A stretch of 10,542 nucleotides of DNA from Phoronis ovalis (GCA_028565635.1 JAOXYB010062524.1:1-10542); one strand, 5' to 3'; numbered from the stretch's first letter, positions 1-9,457 are shown. Program-made: numbers and translations. The notes: generated by a model not told the origin, from the letters alone.

Positions 1-3000
1 ATTTGGTACGCCATTTCGGGAAAGACAAAGCAAAACCACCTATTTTCCTTTTAAACCAAAAATTTGACATTTTCCGTGTATTATCAACCTCAAAACTCTT
101 ATACATACGAAGATGGCTTTACAACTAAAGAAACTACATCATATGATGGGCATCTGTCTGCACCAGCAGACCTCTTGTCATTATTCGCTGTCAATTTGCA
201 ATGCACATATTTTACTGCCTAGAATCCCCAGAACTGTATCAAAATAGTTTTTTTTCCTAATTTGTCCGTGTACACATTCAATTTTTGCTTGATGTGAAAT
301 TGTACATTGCTTTGTGAATTCACATTCAATGCTAAAACTACCAAAGTCAGAGAGGTTACAAAAAAATTTGGTGCTTTACCTTTCTGTAATGCATCATGTA
401 ATTGCAGCTGTCAAATCAACATTCTAGGTACACACCTAATCATAGTATTGGTGAGAAAAATCAAGTTCTTTCGTTTACTAGTATAAACAGAAACTAGATA
501 CTAAATGTTAGTAAATGTCCTGTCATTCGTACAAATGCAATTTTAAATACTCTCAACACTTGATTACTGAGACCAATATGTAAGTAAACAGCTTCTTATA
601 CTATTATTTTGTTGTAACCATATTACCAGAGAATTCCAGTTTTTGATGAATCTTTGAAACTATTGTTTCCATGGCTACTCTGAAAACATGTGAGCTATAA
701 TTCATTGTATCAACATAATGTTGAGTGCAAGGTATTGTTCCACTGTTGCACTGACTGTAGGTGATGGCTGTGAATATGCTTCACATGTAACTTATTTGTC
801 TGCAGTATAAATTTGGACATTAGATGTACATATATTATGTGATTTCATAGACTGCATTTAATTCTAGTTTAATCGATGAAATTAAATCATCTAGTTATAC
901 ACCTATGTAGAAAAAATATGTAAATACTTTTTATTAACAGAATATATATTAGTTTGAATGGCTTGTATCATTTCATTTTGTTTCTAATAAATGCAAATGT
1001 TGTAGAATTTCGGAATATTCTACAGGACTGACATATAGCTGTGGTCGTTTTCCTAGTTTTGAAATATCCAAATAACGATCGTAAAAAGATCTAAGCTACT
1101 ATTCGTTTCAAATTATGGATATGAAGGCAGAATTTTCCATAATAGTATTAATGACGTCATGCGTATGTTAGACAGGTCCACTTCGCAAGAGGTAACATCG
1201 GTTGTAATCTGGATGCACCTATTATTGTACATGTAGTAGATAAGCATGTTTATAATAATAATAATTACGTATACCCCATGTGATACATGTATCCATTAAA
1301 TGACTTATCTCGCCATGATTGTGGTGTATGTTTGTTGTAAGATACAGTGCTGTACAATTTTGGTTTCAGCGCAACTTGGTAGAATGGTGTGTAGCCTGCA
1401 ACGACTTCGCATTCAAATAACAATCGGGGCAATTACAAGACAAAACCTAATTTTATATGGCGATGTAGTTTATTATTCGAAACAAAATTATTACATACAG
1501 TGCAGATGTTTTGAATACAAGTTGGAATGATTTACGCTTTCTGTAAAATCGACAAATTGTGTTAAGTTAAATTCAAATGTTTTTTCTGTATGTACAATCC
1601 TAACACTGTCGTGCAAATTCAGTATAGGCGCTCTCTTTCTTTCCGTGGTTACCTACCTATATCTTTATAGTTTGCTTGAAGTCTTTTCATAATTATGTAT
1701 ACTAAATGAAATTTATCTACTAAGTCATCCTTTTGTTCTAGCATCTTTGAAGACAGTACGAACAGTATTATTGTGTTATCATTAAAACGTTGGTATAACC
1801 TGGGACTAGTATAACTTAGTTATATTAGTGCCAGGTATAACAGTCTTGTTTTTTGTAAAAAATGTAAAAATGGGAATTAGATCTATATACAAATATATAC
1901 TGTACTAGTGTTAATGTGATTGTAATAACTAAATCTGCATCCAATAAAACATTTTGGATTAATCTGATACTAATAATTAAACAATGTCATTTTTTAAAAT
2001 AATAAATTCACTACGGCTCTCAATAAGTAAACGCCTTTAATACATTCTCTACTAAGAAATAGAAATTATATACAAAGAGCGATAAAATGACGATTTTTTT
2101 TAATTTAACAAAGTAAACATTCATTTTTTATGTATGTTTTAGAAGATCATTATATGTTTAAATAGAAAATATTGAAAAATTCAACATTCAGACATCCCTG
2201 TTGTATGCTGATAATCGATCTTGGAACCTGCCTCTTCTAAACGAAATTTGTTTTATGTTTTTGGTGTCTGATTGGTAATTTCGGCCTTTTTCCCCAGGTG
2301 GATTTTGTAGTTTACGTGTGATCTACCTGTGAGAAAGCTGTTGCACTGCATAAAATTCGGATCAGTTTTTACTATTTTTTGGGGAAAAACTGTACTAGAA
2401 AAAATTGAACTGAATAAAATCAGCAATATTTTACGATAATAAGCTATAAATACAGTTAAGGTAACTTCTACATGTGAAGAAAATAAACTACAAAGCATGC
2501 GCATGTATTCTCAACTTTACAACGGATACCTGACATGCCCAACTACTAAAGAAACTCCGAATCTCTTTAATCCCATAATTTGGACAAATGACACTACCAA
2601 CTCGATCGGACTAGGACCGTGTTTCGTGCTTATATTTTATCATATATTTTTCTCTAGCCTAGCAGACACCTAGTGGTGACTAGCAAGTCTTACTTTAAGT
2701 TAACTGCATTTACCTACAATACCCTGAATTATATGAACTGCAACTTATTCTATTGAATCGTATGTAGCCAAAACTTTGCTTGTAACGGTGTAAATATTAG
2801 TAAACATTCAAATGTAATTAGGGTTAATATATGCCAAAGAAATCTGTTTGAGAATATAAACCAAGTCTATGCCAAATGATGTATACAAAGTCTTTGGTGT
2901 TTGGATAACTTATAATATTTATTTCCAATCAGTCTATATAAAAGATCAGTTTATAAACTTCGTTAAATATTATATTATATCCAATGACTGTAAGCAGAAT

Positions 3001-3035
3001 AAAAAATGTCATAAATCTGTCGCCGAACTTGTAAA
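1..3035. other. Gene-free AT-rich stretch
   Basis: I see no convincing coding sequence on either strand. The open frames here are under 90 codons, have no recognisable domain, and are not bounded by good splice sites in a compatible phase. Scattered AATAAA hexamers on the plus strand (986-991, 1943-1948) would allow the 3' untranslated part of a gene lying to the left, but nothing else supports that. The only clear structure is the hairpin at 1794-1839. Confidence 0.5.
1794..1839. repeat. Imperfect inverted repeat (hairpin)
   Basis: The arms 1794-1816 and 1818-1839 are reverse complements apart from two mismatches and one unpaired base, separated by a single base. The structure is nearly a perfect palindrome of about 46 bp. 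It could be the remnant of a small inverted-repeat transposon or a cruciform-prone site. No target duplication is evident and no gene is adjacent. Confidence 0.6.
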
Positions 3036-3290
3036 GCGGTCACCCGGGGGGGTTACTCAAGGTTTTTTGAATACGGGGATGTGCCGCGGAACCTAATCCA
3101 AAATTTTAGCTTGCGGTAGCAAACCCAATCCAAATTTTTTGAAATATAAGGGTAGTAATCCAAAATTTTGAAATATTTGAGTAGCAATCCATTTTTACGC
3201 AAACTGACTGATACAAACCAAATTCCAAAAATCGTTTTATGGATACTCAGTACAAACCTAAAATTAATCCAAATTACTACTGGTAGCCCG
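3036..3290. repeat. Dispersed-repeat fragment with degenerate ~30-bp tandem units
   Basis: A seven-G run (3046-3052) opens a G-rich block. It is followed by three head-to-tail degenerate units at about 3095-3126, 3127-3156 and 3157-3185. Each begins AATCCAAA(A)TTTT and ends with GTAGC or GTAGT. A partial unit follows at 3186, and a further diverged copy lies near 3268-3287. The style is that of a non-coding dispersed repeat of marine invertebrate genomes, but I cannot name the family. It lies just beyond the 3' end of gene 1 and may supply part of its 3' untranslated region. Confidence 0.55.
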
Positions 3291-3483
3291 CAACAAGCGA
3301 ATGAGCTGAGACATTGTTCAGAATAGTAAGTATTGTCGTAATGACTCTATCTAGCCTACACAATCAATTAAGGGAGGGATATGTCAGAGCGTGCATCATT
3401 TGTTGATGAGCTGTAAAACAATAAGTAGTCGGTGCCATGTCTGTGTCGTTGTAGGACTTAAAATCACTTAAAGCAGTAATTCT

Positions 3484-4480
3484 TTATGTCCCAAAGATTT
3501 CCTTTTGCCGTTTAATATTAGCTGGAATAGGGTTAGTACCATTACAGGGTGTTAAGACTTCCTCCGCCATTCCATTTGCCCATACGAAAAAACATCCCGC
3601 TCCTGGACTTACTCTAGAGACTTCATATTCGGTGAAATTATTAAGAATTATTTTCACCCTGGCGGCAATTCCAGGGTTCACTGTGCATGGCTTAAATTCT
3701 TTAATGCGGGTGACAATCCCAGAGTAGTCAGGAGATCGTGAATTGTTTAACAATATTTGACAAGCAGGCCATTTTCTTGTTATCCCTTCGTGATCTCCAA
3801 GCAAAAGTAAGGCGGCAACCATGACATCATGAACTATAAACGGTGGTTCTTTATAATGCCTTATTTCTTCCATAGTTGCTTGACCCATACTTAATATGAC
3901 ATTTCTTAATTTGTGAATTCTTTCTATTTTTACAACTTCGTTTATAGCTCGAGTTACCTCTAACTTCATTAAATCAGCAACGTTAGACTCTTCAGCCTTT
4001 TTAATTGCTGTTTTAAGTTTTTCACCGTCTTTCTCGTCAATCGCTGCTAACAGAGTTGATCTTATTCTCAAAGCTTCGACGGATTTCTTAGCAGTTTCAA
4101 TTAATTCGGCATCGAAAGGAATTTCTGCGTTGTCTGACCCCAGTTTGTTAGTAAATTGTTGGTAATCCTGAACAGCTTCTATAATTGCAGTTATACTTTT
4201 TTTCTTAATCGCAATTTGTAATTTCTTTTCAAGCACTGTAGTTTTTGATTTCAAAACATCAAGAGCAGCTTTTTCTGCTTCATCTCGTCGTATTTTGCTA
4301 GCTGTGGTGGTCTGCAAGTGTTCCATCAGTGATGGAACGGTATCCAACTGTTTTTGCAGCACTCCAGTTTCCTGTTTTTCACGCAGTGTCTTTTCTTCTC
4401 TTTCACTTATCAATCGTTCTTCTTCCAGTTTAATTTCCTGTTCTTCTGCTTGTTTACGAAATAGTATATCAGATCGTCGC
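3484..4480 (-). CDS. Gene 1 last coding exon: coiled coil plus dynein-stalk-head-like domain
   Basis: This exon encodes residues 107-437 of the predicted gene 1 protein, ending in TAA at 3486-3484. The acceptor is read as CTATAG then G at 4480. That base completes an AGG arginine codon begun by the AG ending exon 7598-7282, so the frame joins exactly. Residues about 110-175 are a charged coiled coil (E/K/R/Q-rich, EEERL). Residues about 176-275 hold repeated helices of the type LxxAIxxxxxxxLxxAI. Residues about 305-412 resemble the dynein heavy-chain microtubule-binding domain: EEIRHYKEPP at 310-319, a helix ending LLLG, W343, and a closing helix VSRVSPGAGCFFVW with W406 (family pattern: EI+, PP, W, then A-rich helix with W). 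The tail after it is only about 25 residues, so the returning stalk helix of dynein is absent, as are all AAA modules. Inferred role: cytoplasmic microtubule or tubulin-fold contact. The domain call is by eye. Confidence 0.72.
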
Positions 4481-4689
4481 CTATAGCGAAACGCCACAAT
4501 GAAATTAAGGCAGATTGTAAATCAATGTAAAAAAATTTTGTGATTGCTTTGTTGATGCCAGTGAATTATGTAAAAATAATTGAAATGTGGTATCAGTCTA
4601 TTTTTAAATACAAATGGCAAAAGTCGTATTTATATTTATTTAGTTTATTTCAAGATTAAAGCATCAGAATATATATAGGTTTTTATTGT

Positions 4690-5000
4690 TATAATTCATA
4701 CCCGTAGTGTTACTCAGGTATAAAGTGGGTGCGTACCTATGATGCTGAATGGTCTGAAAAAAAAGACTCTAAACAAGTGGTCCATGGCTATTAAAAAGCG
4801 GCACCTCTAAATAAGACCACTCTCAAAATGGTACCCTATCCAAACTTTACGACAAGGAAAAAACGGTGAATGTTTCCCCACCTAAAACCGCCACTAGACC
4901 AGGGCACTAGACATCCCTATCCCCTGAGTAAACAACCCTCTAAACAGGACTTTCATTATTGACCCTAAGTAAGACCACAGCCAAAATATTTAACCTTTTT
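4690..5000. repeat. Dispersed repeat with internally duplicated block
   Basis: Two related blocks share short identical segments in the same order. CTCTAAACA is at 4767-4775 and again at 4938-4946. TAAGACCAC is at 4812-4820 and again at 4970-4978, each time followed within four bases by CAAAAT. The composition (GGTACC-type and CCCC-containing words) differs from the AT-rich intron around it. No open frame with recognisable protein content is present. Family unknown; edges are approximate. Confidence 0.45.
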
Positions 5001-5504
5001 GCGTAAAAACTGCCGACTTTCATAATATAAACGCGTAACGTGCGGATCCCAGGTTTTTCCCAATTCAAGAGGGGAGTGTATAACCCCAAAGATCACCATT
5101 AACCACTTAAGAAAAAGTAAATTCAACAACATGTACCAGCAATTTCTAAACCTCATTCACGTCCAACTGTAAATAGTACTATTCACCATTCATCATAGTT
5201 AAAACAATTCACCAATATATCAATTCACAAACTCACAATATGCTTACACATTCTGAAATCTCCTTTCAGACAGTTATGAGACGTTTTTAGACGAAAAGTA
5301 TGTAATATTTATTTATTGACTTTTAATTATGAGATAGGTTGTACATTTTTACGCGTTCATTTTGCAATCAATGTCTTCAGTTTCAGGAACGTTTTGTACG
5401 CGTTTAAATATGTGTGATGTACTTTTAACTTTAATTTAAGTAGAACATTTGTGAGACTTGAAAAATAACTGTTTTTATTTATGAATCCAACATACAGAAG
5501 TATG

Positions 5505-6070
5505 GCTCACATCAATGGCTGATCCAGGATTTTCTGATAGGGGAACGCACATTTTTTTCAGATACAGCATTATTCATGCATACAAGATGCATAATAATAA
5601 ACATTATGATGTAAAGCATAGAGATACCAGCCAACAATTTTTTAGGAGGGAGATCTTTTTACTTGGGGCATTGAGTGAGGAGTGAGATGGAGGAACCACG
5701 CCGAGCTCGGCCTTGATCACACGTGGGGTGGATGCGGGAGGAGGGTCATGTTCCCTTGGGTAGGCCATGTCCGAGGGATCCCCCCTCGGTAAATTTGGGA
5801 TTTTTATATATGCTTTTTCCTGGTCTCTGATACCCTTTTTGGACATAATTTGAACATAGATCTCTCATCCAAGTGAGGACTTGAAACTCTCACTGATACA
5901 AGATGTATATTACTACAAACACAATGATCGCAAGTATATGTTCCTGTTCTTATGATACAGCAACGAGTAACACATCGCCTATAATAATAGGTACGATTTA
6001 GTGTTCTCAAAAGAAAAAAATACAGCGATGGGGACGATGTGAGGGCGAAGCGGTTCTAGTGAGATCTGAG
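5505..6070. repeat. GC-richer insertion, probable dispersed repeat
   Basis: From about 5640 to 5800 the base composition rises sharply in G+C within an intron that is otherwise about two-thirds A+T, and the flanks (starting near TGGCTGATCCAGG at 5517) look like repeat ends. Two short overlapping minus-strand frames (5846-5604 and 6010-5804) cross it, but neither contains a domain I recognise, and the frame shifts between them. It could be a decayed retroelement tail or another non-autonomous repeat. I cannot identify inverted ends or a target duplication. Confidence 0.4.
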
Positions 6071-7104
6071 AGCATGTTGCACAAGAATATTTTTTCCATT
6101 TTGATGCGTTTGTGTGCAATCTGATGGATTTTACAATAGTCATGTAATAAAATTGTAGTTTTAGTTGTTGTTTTTTTCAAAAAGAATTATCAGATTGGGA
6201 GAACGCATAGCAGAATTGTCCATAGTAAACAATAAATATATTGTAGTATATTGTTACTACAACTGAGCCTGCAAATCATTATTCCCAATATGTTTGATCG
6301 GATGAATTATTTGTTATATTGCCATTGTTATTCTCCTTGTCTATGACAGACTCTTTTTTGATTATATACGTTTTATTGTAATTTGCGAAATTTTACAATT
6401 TAACAGTGTCCATGCCACAGTGCGTAACTTGTCCTTGCTATATGCGTACTAACTGAAGTAGTCTAAGTTTAGACCCTAGTTGTATTTTAAATTCATTTTT
6501 GTTAAAAATTGAGTTTAAATCCCTATATAACTTTCTATCCCTATATATCTGATAATAATATGCACTATTAATTTTAAAACAAAATTTTGACTTTTTCTAG
6601 TTTATAGTTTATTTAGTACATTTATACAGTATATAGTCTGTGTTAGAGACTATAACTGAAGGTACGTGGTCCAGCGATATATGTCTGGGCTAAACGATTG
6701 TAGATACAGGCTAGTAGATATGTTAGACAGCTCATTAATCTACGTAAACAGATAACCTGTGGTGATTTCTTATTAATTTAATTGTTTTTAAAAGAATTTA
6801 ACTTGGTGGATTCAAATAGGGGTTTCATCTAGCAGGTATTAATAAAATAGTATATAACTTTATTCAGTTTATAATGAAATGGAATCAGGTTGTTTTTTTA
6901 TTATACTTTTAGTTTAAGTCACCGCTGAATGTTATGTGTTGTAAAGCGAACATATCTTGCTTCGAAAGGAGACCCGTATATAAACTTAATAATGGGTTTA
7001 CAATGTTTTCTGTATGTACAGCAAAATCATAAAACAGATGCAAACAAGACACGCATAATTACGTTATTATTCTTTGAAAAATAAAAAGAATATATAGTAT
7101 AGTC

Positions 7105-7261
7105 AGATTACTATACCCTATACATATAGGGTTAGTTATTAAGTTACCATCTTTTGCTTATGTTAATATTATACACATAATAACGTAAGTATGCGTATGT
7201 GATTTCATATGTGGGATATTCTGGTAACTTAATACCCTATATGTTTGGGGTATAGTAATCT
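7105..7261. mobile_element. Small inverted-repeat element (MITE-like)
   Basis: The left arm 7105-7149 and right arm 7222-7261 are reverse complements over about 40 bp, with one 4-5-base gap and about three mismatches. The shared core reads AGATTACTATACC, then CATATAGGGT, then ATTAAGTTACCA. About 72 bp of AT-rich DNA separates them, for a total near 157 bp. This is the layout of a miniature inverted-repeat transposable element. I see no clear target-site duplication, so the superfamily is open. It lies in the gene 1 intron, 20 bp from the splice donor at 7281. Confidence 0.75.
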
Positions 7262-7281
7262 CAATCGGGGATAGTACGTAC

Positions 7282-7598
7282 CTGACGTCTTCTTCAATGT
7301 CACGTTGTTCGGATATTCTGCGTTCTCTCCTCAATGTTGTTAGGCATTGTGCCTCTGTCTCCAAAAGTTCGTCGTCTTCATCGGTTGTAATGATACCACT
7401 CTCTGTCAGAATCATATTTTCGCTTGTCATTTCCTCACTGTCCTTTTTTCTGCACCAAAGACCATATACAATGCTACCAAATAACGCTAGTAATAGCACG
7501 CAAAGGGTCGGTAAGGCAACCATTAATCGCTTTTCATCATCTGTCATATCGCCGGGGACATTGTGTTCGTTGTCAACGCTGCGATTTACGTCTTCCAT
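7282..7598 (-). CDS. Gene 1 first visible coding exon: membrane span and juxtamembrane region
   Basis: This exon encodes residues 1-105 plus two bases of codon 106 of the predicted 437-residue protein. ATG at 7598 has A at -3 and G at +4, and an in-frame TAA lies about 35 bases further upstream. Residues 1-24 are short and acidic (N-glycosylation-type NRS at 5-7). Residues 25-48 are one hydrophobic span (LMVALPTLCVLLLALFGSIV and onward). CRKK at 49-52 follows as a stop-transfer, so the C-terminus should be cytoplasmic. An acidic stretch (TTDEDDELLE) comes next. No cleavable signal peptide is visible. ACTGCAG at 7616-7610 could instead be an acceptor, in which case upstream ectodomain exons exist and this ATG is internal. 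The pyrimidine tract there is poor. The donor GTACGT at 7281 is strong and joins in phase 2 to the exon at 4480. Confidence 0.68.
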
Positions 7599-8466
7599 AT
7601 TATATCTAACTGCAGTTTTATATGATATTTATCCAACTGCGTATTCGCTATCTGAAATTATATGCAGACACGTATTTAGTAAATGAAACTCAGTTTTTTT
7701 GTGATCGATGTATATGGTCTCTTGTTGTAAACCATTAGCAAATTCGTTTCAGGGGAACAGGTTCATAGATATTAAAATTGAACTGTTTCCTATGAGGAAA
7801 GTTATCGTCTGTGCGAGGTGTTTGTCAAAGAAAAAGCGTGAAGCATTAGTATCATGCAATCGCTCTTACAATAGTGTTGTTCTAAAAATGGACATCAGAT
7901 TTGACTTACCAGCGTCTTTTGTCACATGAACATGATATCGAATAATGATAATGAATCAAATGTCACAACCTCTCTAAAGAAAAATGTATTACATAGTTGC
8001 TGTTTGTGACATCATAAAAACGTCGTACCTTCAACTTCAACAAGAAGACGCTCACGTTTATCAGATCAGAAGGTGGAGAAATTAAAATGCACTCTAATAA
8101 GCGACGATACTACAGTTGAATTTGTAGAATTTCATGATAAAAAGCTTTTTTTTAACCATCTCAATTTGAATATAACATGCACTGACGTACGTTTTGGCAT
8201 GATTACTAATAGAAGCTCTCGGCGTTTCTTCGGGTACCCAATATACTTATTAACAGGTATTTCCTCTTGTTTCTTGCTTCTTCGATTTGCTATCAAATTG
8301 GTTTTAATTTCGCACAAAATGAAAGAATAACAATTTGTACTGTCAGCTTTTATCAAAAAGCTACCAAATCATGTACTTTTCTAGCTTGTTCTCCGAAAAT
8401 TGACCGGGAATATCTTTAGTCAATTATTAAGCCAAAAACGTAATTGAAGATGTAACACATAAACCT

Positions 8467-8487
8467 AATAAAAGATTATCTTTTATT
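8467..8487. terminator. Palindrome with AATAAA on both strands
   Basis: Ten-base arms (8467-8476 and 8478-8487) are perfect reverse complements around one base and carry AATAAA outward on each strand. It could act as a polyadenylation signal for gene 2 (stop at 8743) and for plus-strand transcription. The closer minus-strand AATAAA at 8630-8625 competes for the gene 2 role. In DNA this AT-rich the hexamer is common by chance. Confidence 0.3.
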
Positions 8488-8624
8488 TGAATATTCTACG
8501 AAGAGTTACATTTTATTCATTGCGTTTATTTAATAATGAATATAATTCAAACATAATAAATATATGTAAAAAAGGTGTTTTAAAACAATTTTAAACAAAT
8601 AAATTTCGAGTTTTGTGCATTCAA

Positions 8625-8630
8625 TTTATT
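8625..8630 (-). terminator. Candidate poly(A) signal of gene 2
   Basis: This is the first AATAAA on the minus strand after the gene 2 stop codon, about 113 bases downstream of it. The spacing is ordinary for a short 3' untranslated region. It is supported only by position and the hexamer. Confidence 0.35.
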
Positions 8631-8742
8631 GACTTGCTGAGAAAATAATTACTTTCCGCGACAATGTCTCCCTTCATTTCAAAAAATGTGCTCTAGACGT
8701 ATGTAATGACAAGAAATCGGGCAAGAATTCTGTTGGCAGAAC

Positions 8743-9097
8743 TCATTCTTTTTCCATTTCTTCAGTGGCTGTCAAAGGTTCTTTTGCATCAAGGTCTATA
8801 ACACAATTTTTAGCATCTTCAAGCAATACAGTGTTATAAGGAATATCTGAAATTGTATCAAGTTCAGCTGCAAATTGCGTATAATCATCAATGGCACCCT
8901 CTAGTATACTTTTGTCGTTCTGTTTCATAGCAATTTCTATTTGTTTTATAAGCACCCCATTTTTGACTCTTGCTGCCTCTAGAGCCGCTTTCTCTGCGTC
9001 TATTTTTTCTCTTTCTAGCACCAGCCGTTCCTCCTCTTCATTGTGTATACATGTACTTTCCTCCAATACCAACCCTTCCAGCTCTTCGTCTCGATGT
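8743..9097 (-). CDS. Gene 2 last coding exon: cytoplasmic coiled coil, paralogue of gene 1 coil
   Basis: The acceptor TCATTTTTCAG (ending 9098) is excellent. The first base, A at 9097, completes AGA (arginine) with the AG ending the exon at 9214, giving the same phase 2 join as gene 1. The exon carries 118 residues and ends in TGA at 8745-8743. It begins with a charged coiled coil (EEEERLVLEREK), then AEKAAL, then an amphipathic stretch with IAMKQ, DDYTQF and IPYN. These align with AEKAAL, IAIKK, QDYQQF and IPFD of gene 1. By eye about 27 of 72 positions are identical, with one gap. After that the reading frame stops at an acidic tail (ATEEMEKE), so the later helices and the dynein-like head of gene 1 are missing. 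No remnant of them was found in the three frames just downstream. The function is presumably related to gene 1 but without the head domain. Confidence 0.7.
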
Positions 9098-9213
9098 CTG
9101 AAAAATGATAAATATCGTGTTATATTTTTTTAAATACAGGTGTGTCTGTTCGCCTGCCAACTCATTATAGCCAATAAATTGTGAAAACAAATCTACACAA
9201 AATTATCACATAC

Positions 9214-9457
9214 CTTTGGTCCGCCTCCAGGTTTTGCGGTTCAATAATGCTTGGCGAATTTCTCATTTGATCCAAACGTTCCTGTTCCACTTTTTCTAAC
9301 ATGTCGCCCTCATTCTGTTCTTTTGGTGAATTCATGTATTCTTCTTTAATTCTGACTTCTTGTTGTTTTCTTTTTCGTTTCCACAAGAAAAGCAATACAC
9401 CACAAATCAGCAGTAGCAATATTCCAATACAAAGGAAAGATATCAATAAGGCTGGAT
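9214..9457 (-). CDS. Gene 2 membrane-span exon
   Basis: The frame is open from 9479 and ends at 9214 with the strong donor AAAG then GTATGT. The protein has a hydrophobic span of about 22-24 residues (LLISFLCIGILLLLICGVLL core), then WKRKRKQQ as a basic stop-transfer, then a charged juxtamembrane stretch ending ADQ plus two bases of an arginine codon. A 116-bp intron (9213-9098) leads to the coil exon. The orientation implied is ectodomain outside, coil inside. No ATG starts this frame before the span. The natural upstream continuation is ectodomain sequence that lies in a different frame at about 9458, so the left edge given here is where the frame changes, not a splice site. The gene may be a pseudogene, or the assembly may have an indel here. 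Confidence 0.62.

Larger units (their letters stand above)
4481..7281 (-). other. Gene 1 intron (2801 bp)
   Basis: The donor reads GTCAG then GTACGT (first intron base 7281) and the acceptor ends CTATAG (4482-4481). The exons on both sides break codons after the second base, so the phase matches. I found no further coding exon inside, although a symmetric phase 2 exon could be missed. The intron holds a dispersed repeat near 4690-5000, a GC-richer repeat near 5505-6070 and an inverted-repeat element at 7105-7261. The rest (about 5160-5500 and 6070-7100) is AT-rich sequence in which I see nothing further. Confidence 0.65.
7599..8742. other. Spacer between the two tandem genes
   Basis: AT-rich sequence separates the gene 1 start from the gene 2 stop. 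Two plus-strand frames (7708-7929 and 8073-8330) are open but lack family resemblance and splice or initiation support. A GTACGA donor-like site at 8028 follows a short coil-like minus-strand frame but has no acceptor. The 3' end signals of gene 2 probably lie at 8630-8467. The promoter or a 5' exon of gene 1 should be here, but I cannot point to it. Confidence 0.45.

Noticed and set aside
1300-1530. Plus-strand frame of 76 codons in the left flank.
   Set aside because: Composition is that of random AT-rich DNA, with no motif and no splice or poly(A) context that would support it.
4320-4338. Perfect palindrome with 9-bp arms (GTTCCATCA and its complement).
   Set aside because: It lies inside the gene 1 coil exon and is short enough to be coincidental; no flanking duplication.
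7297-7686. A 129-codon plus-strand frame opposite the gene 1 membrane exon.
   Set aside because: Its serine-rich content mirrors the acidic and leucine-rich codons of the minus-strand exon, which has the domain logic and splice sites.
8029-8068. Short minus-strand coil-like frame (KRERLLVEVE) followed by a GTACGA donor, in phase to join an acceptor at 7610.
   Set aside because: It is only about a dozen codons long, has an in-frame stop just upstream and no acceptor. Chance is a sufficient explanation.
8073-8330. Plus-strand frame of 85 codons with a hydrophobic stretch.
   Set aside because: No family resemblance, no neighbouring exon in phase, and AT-rich DNA gives hydrophobic frames by chance.
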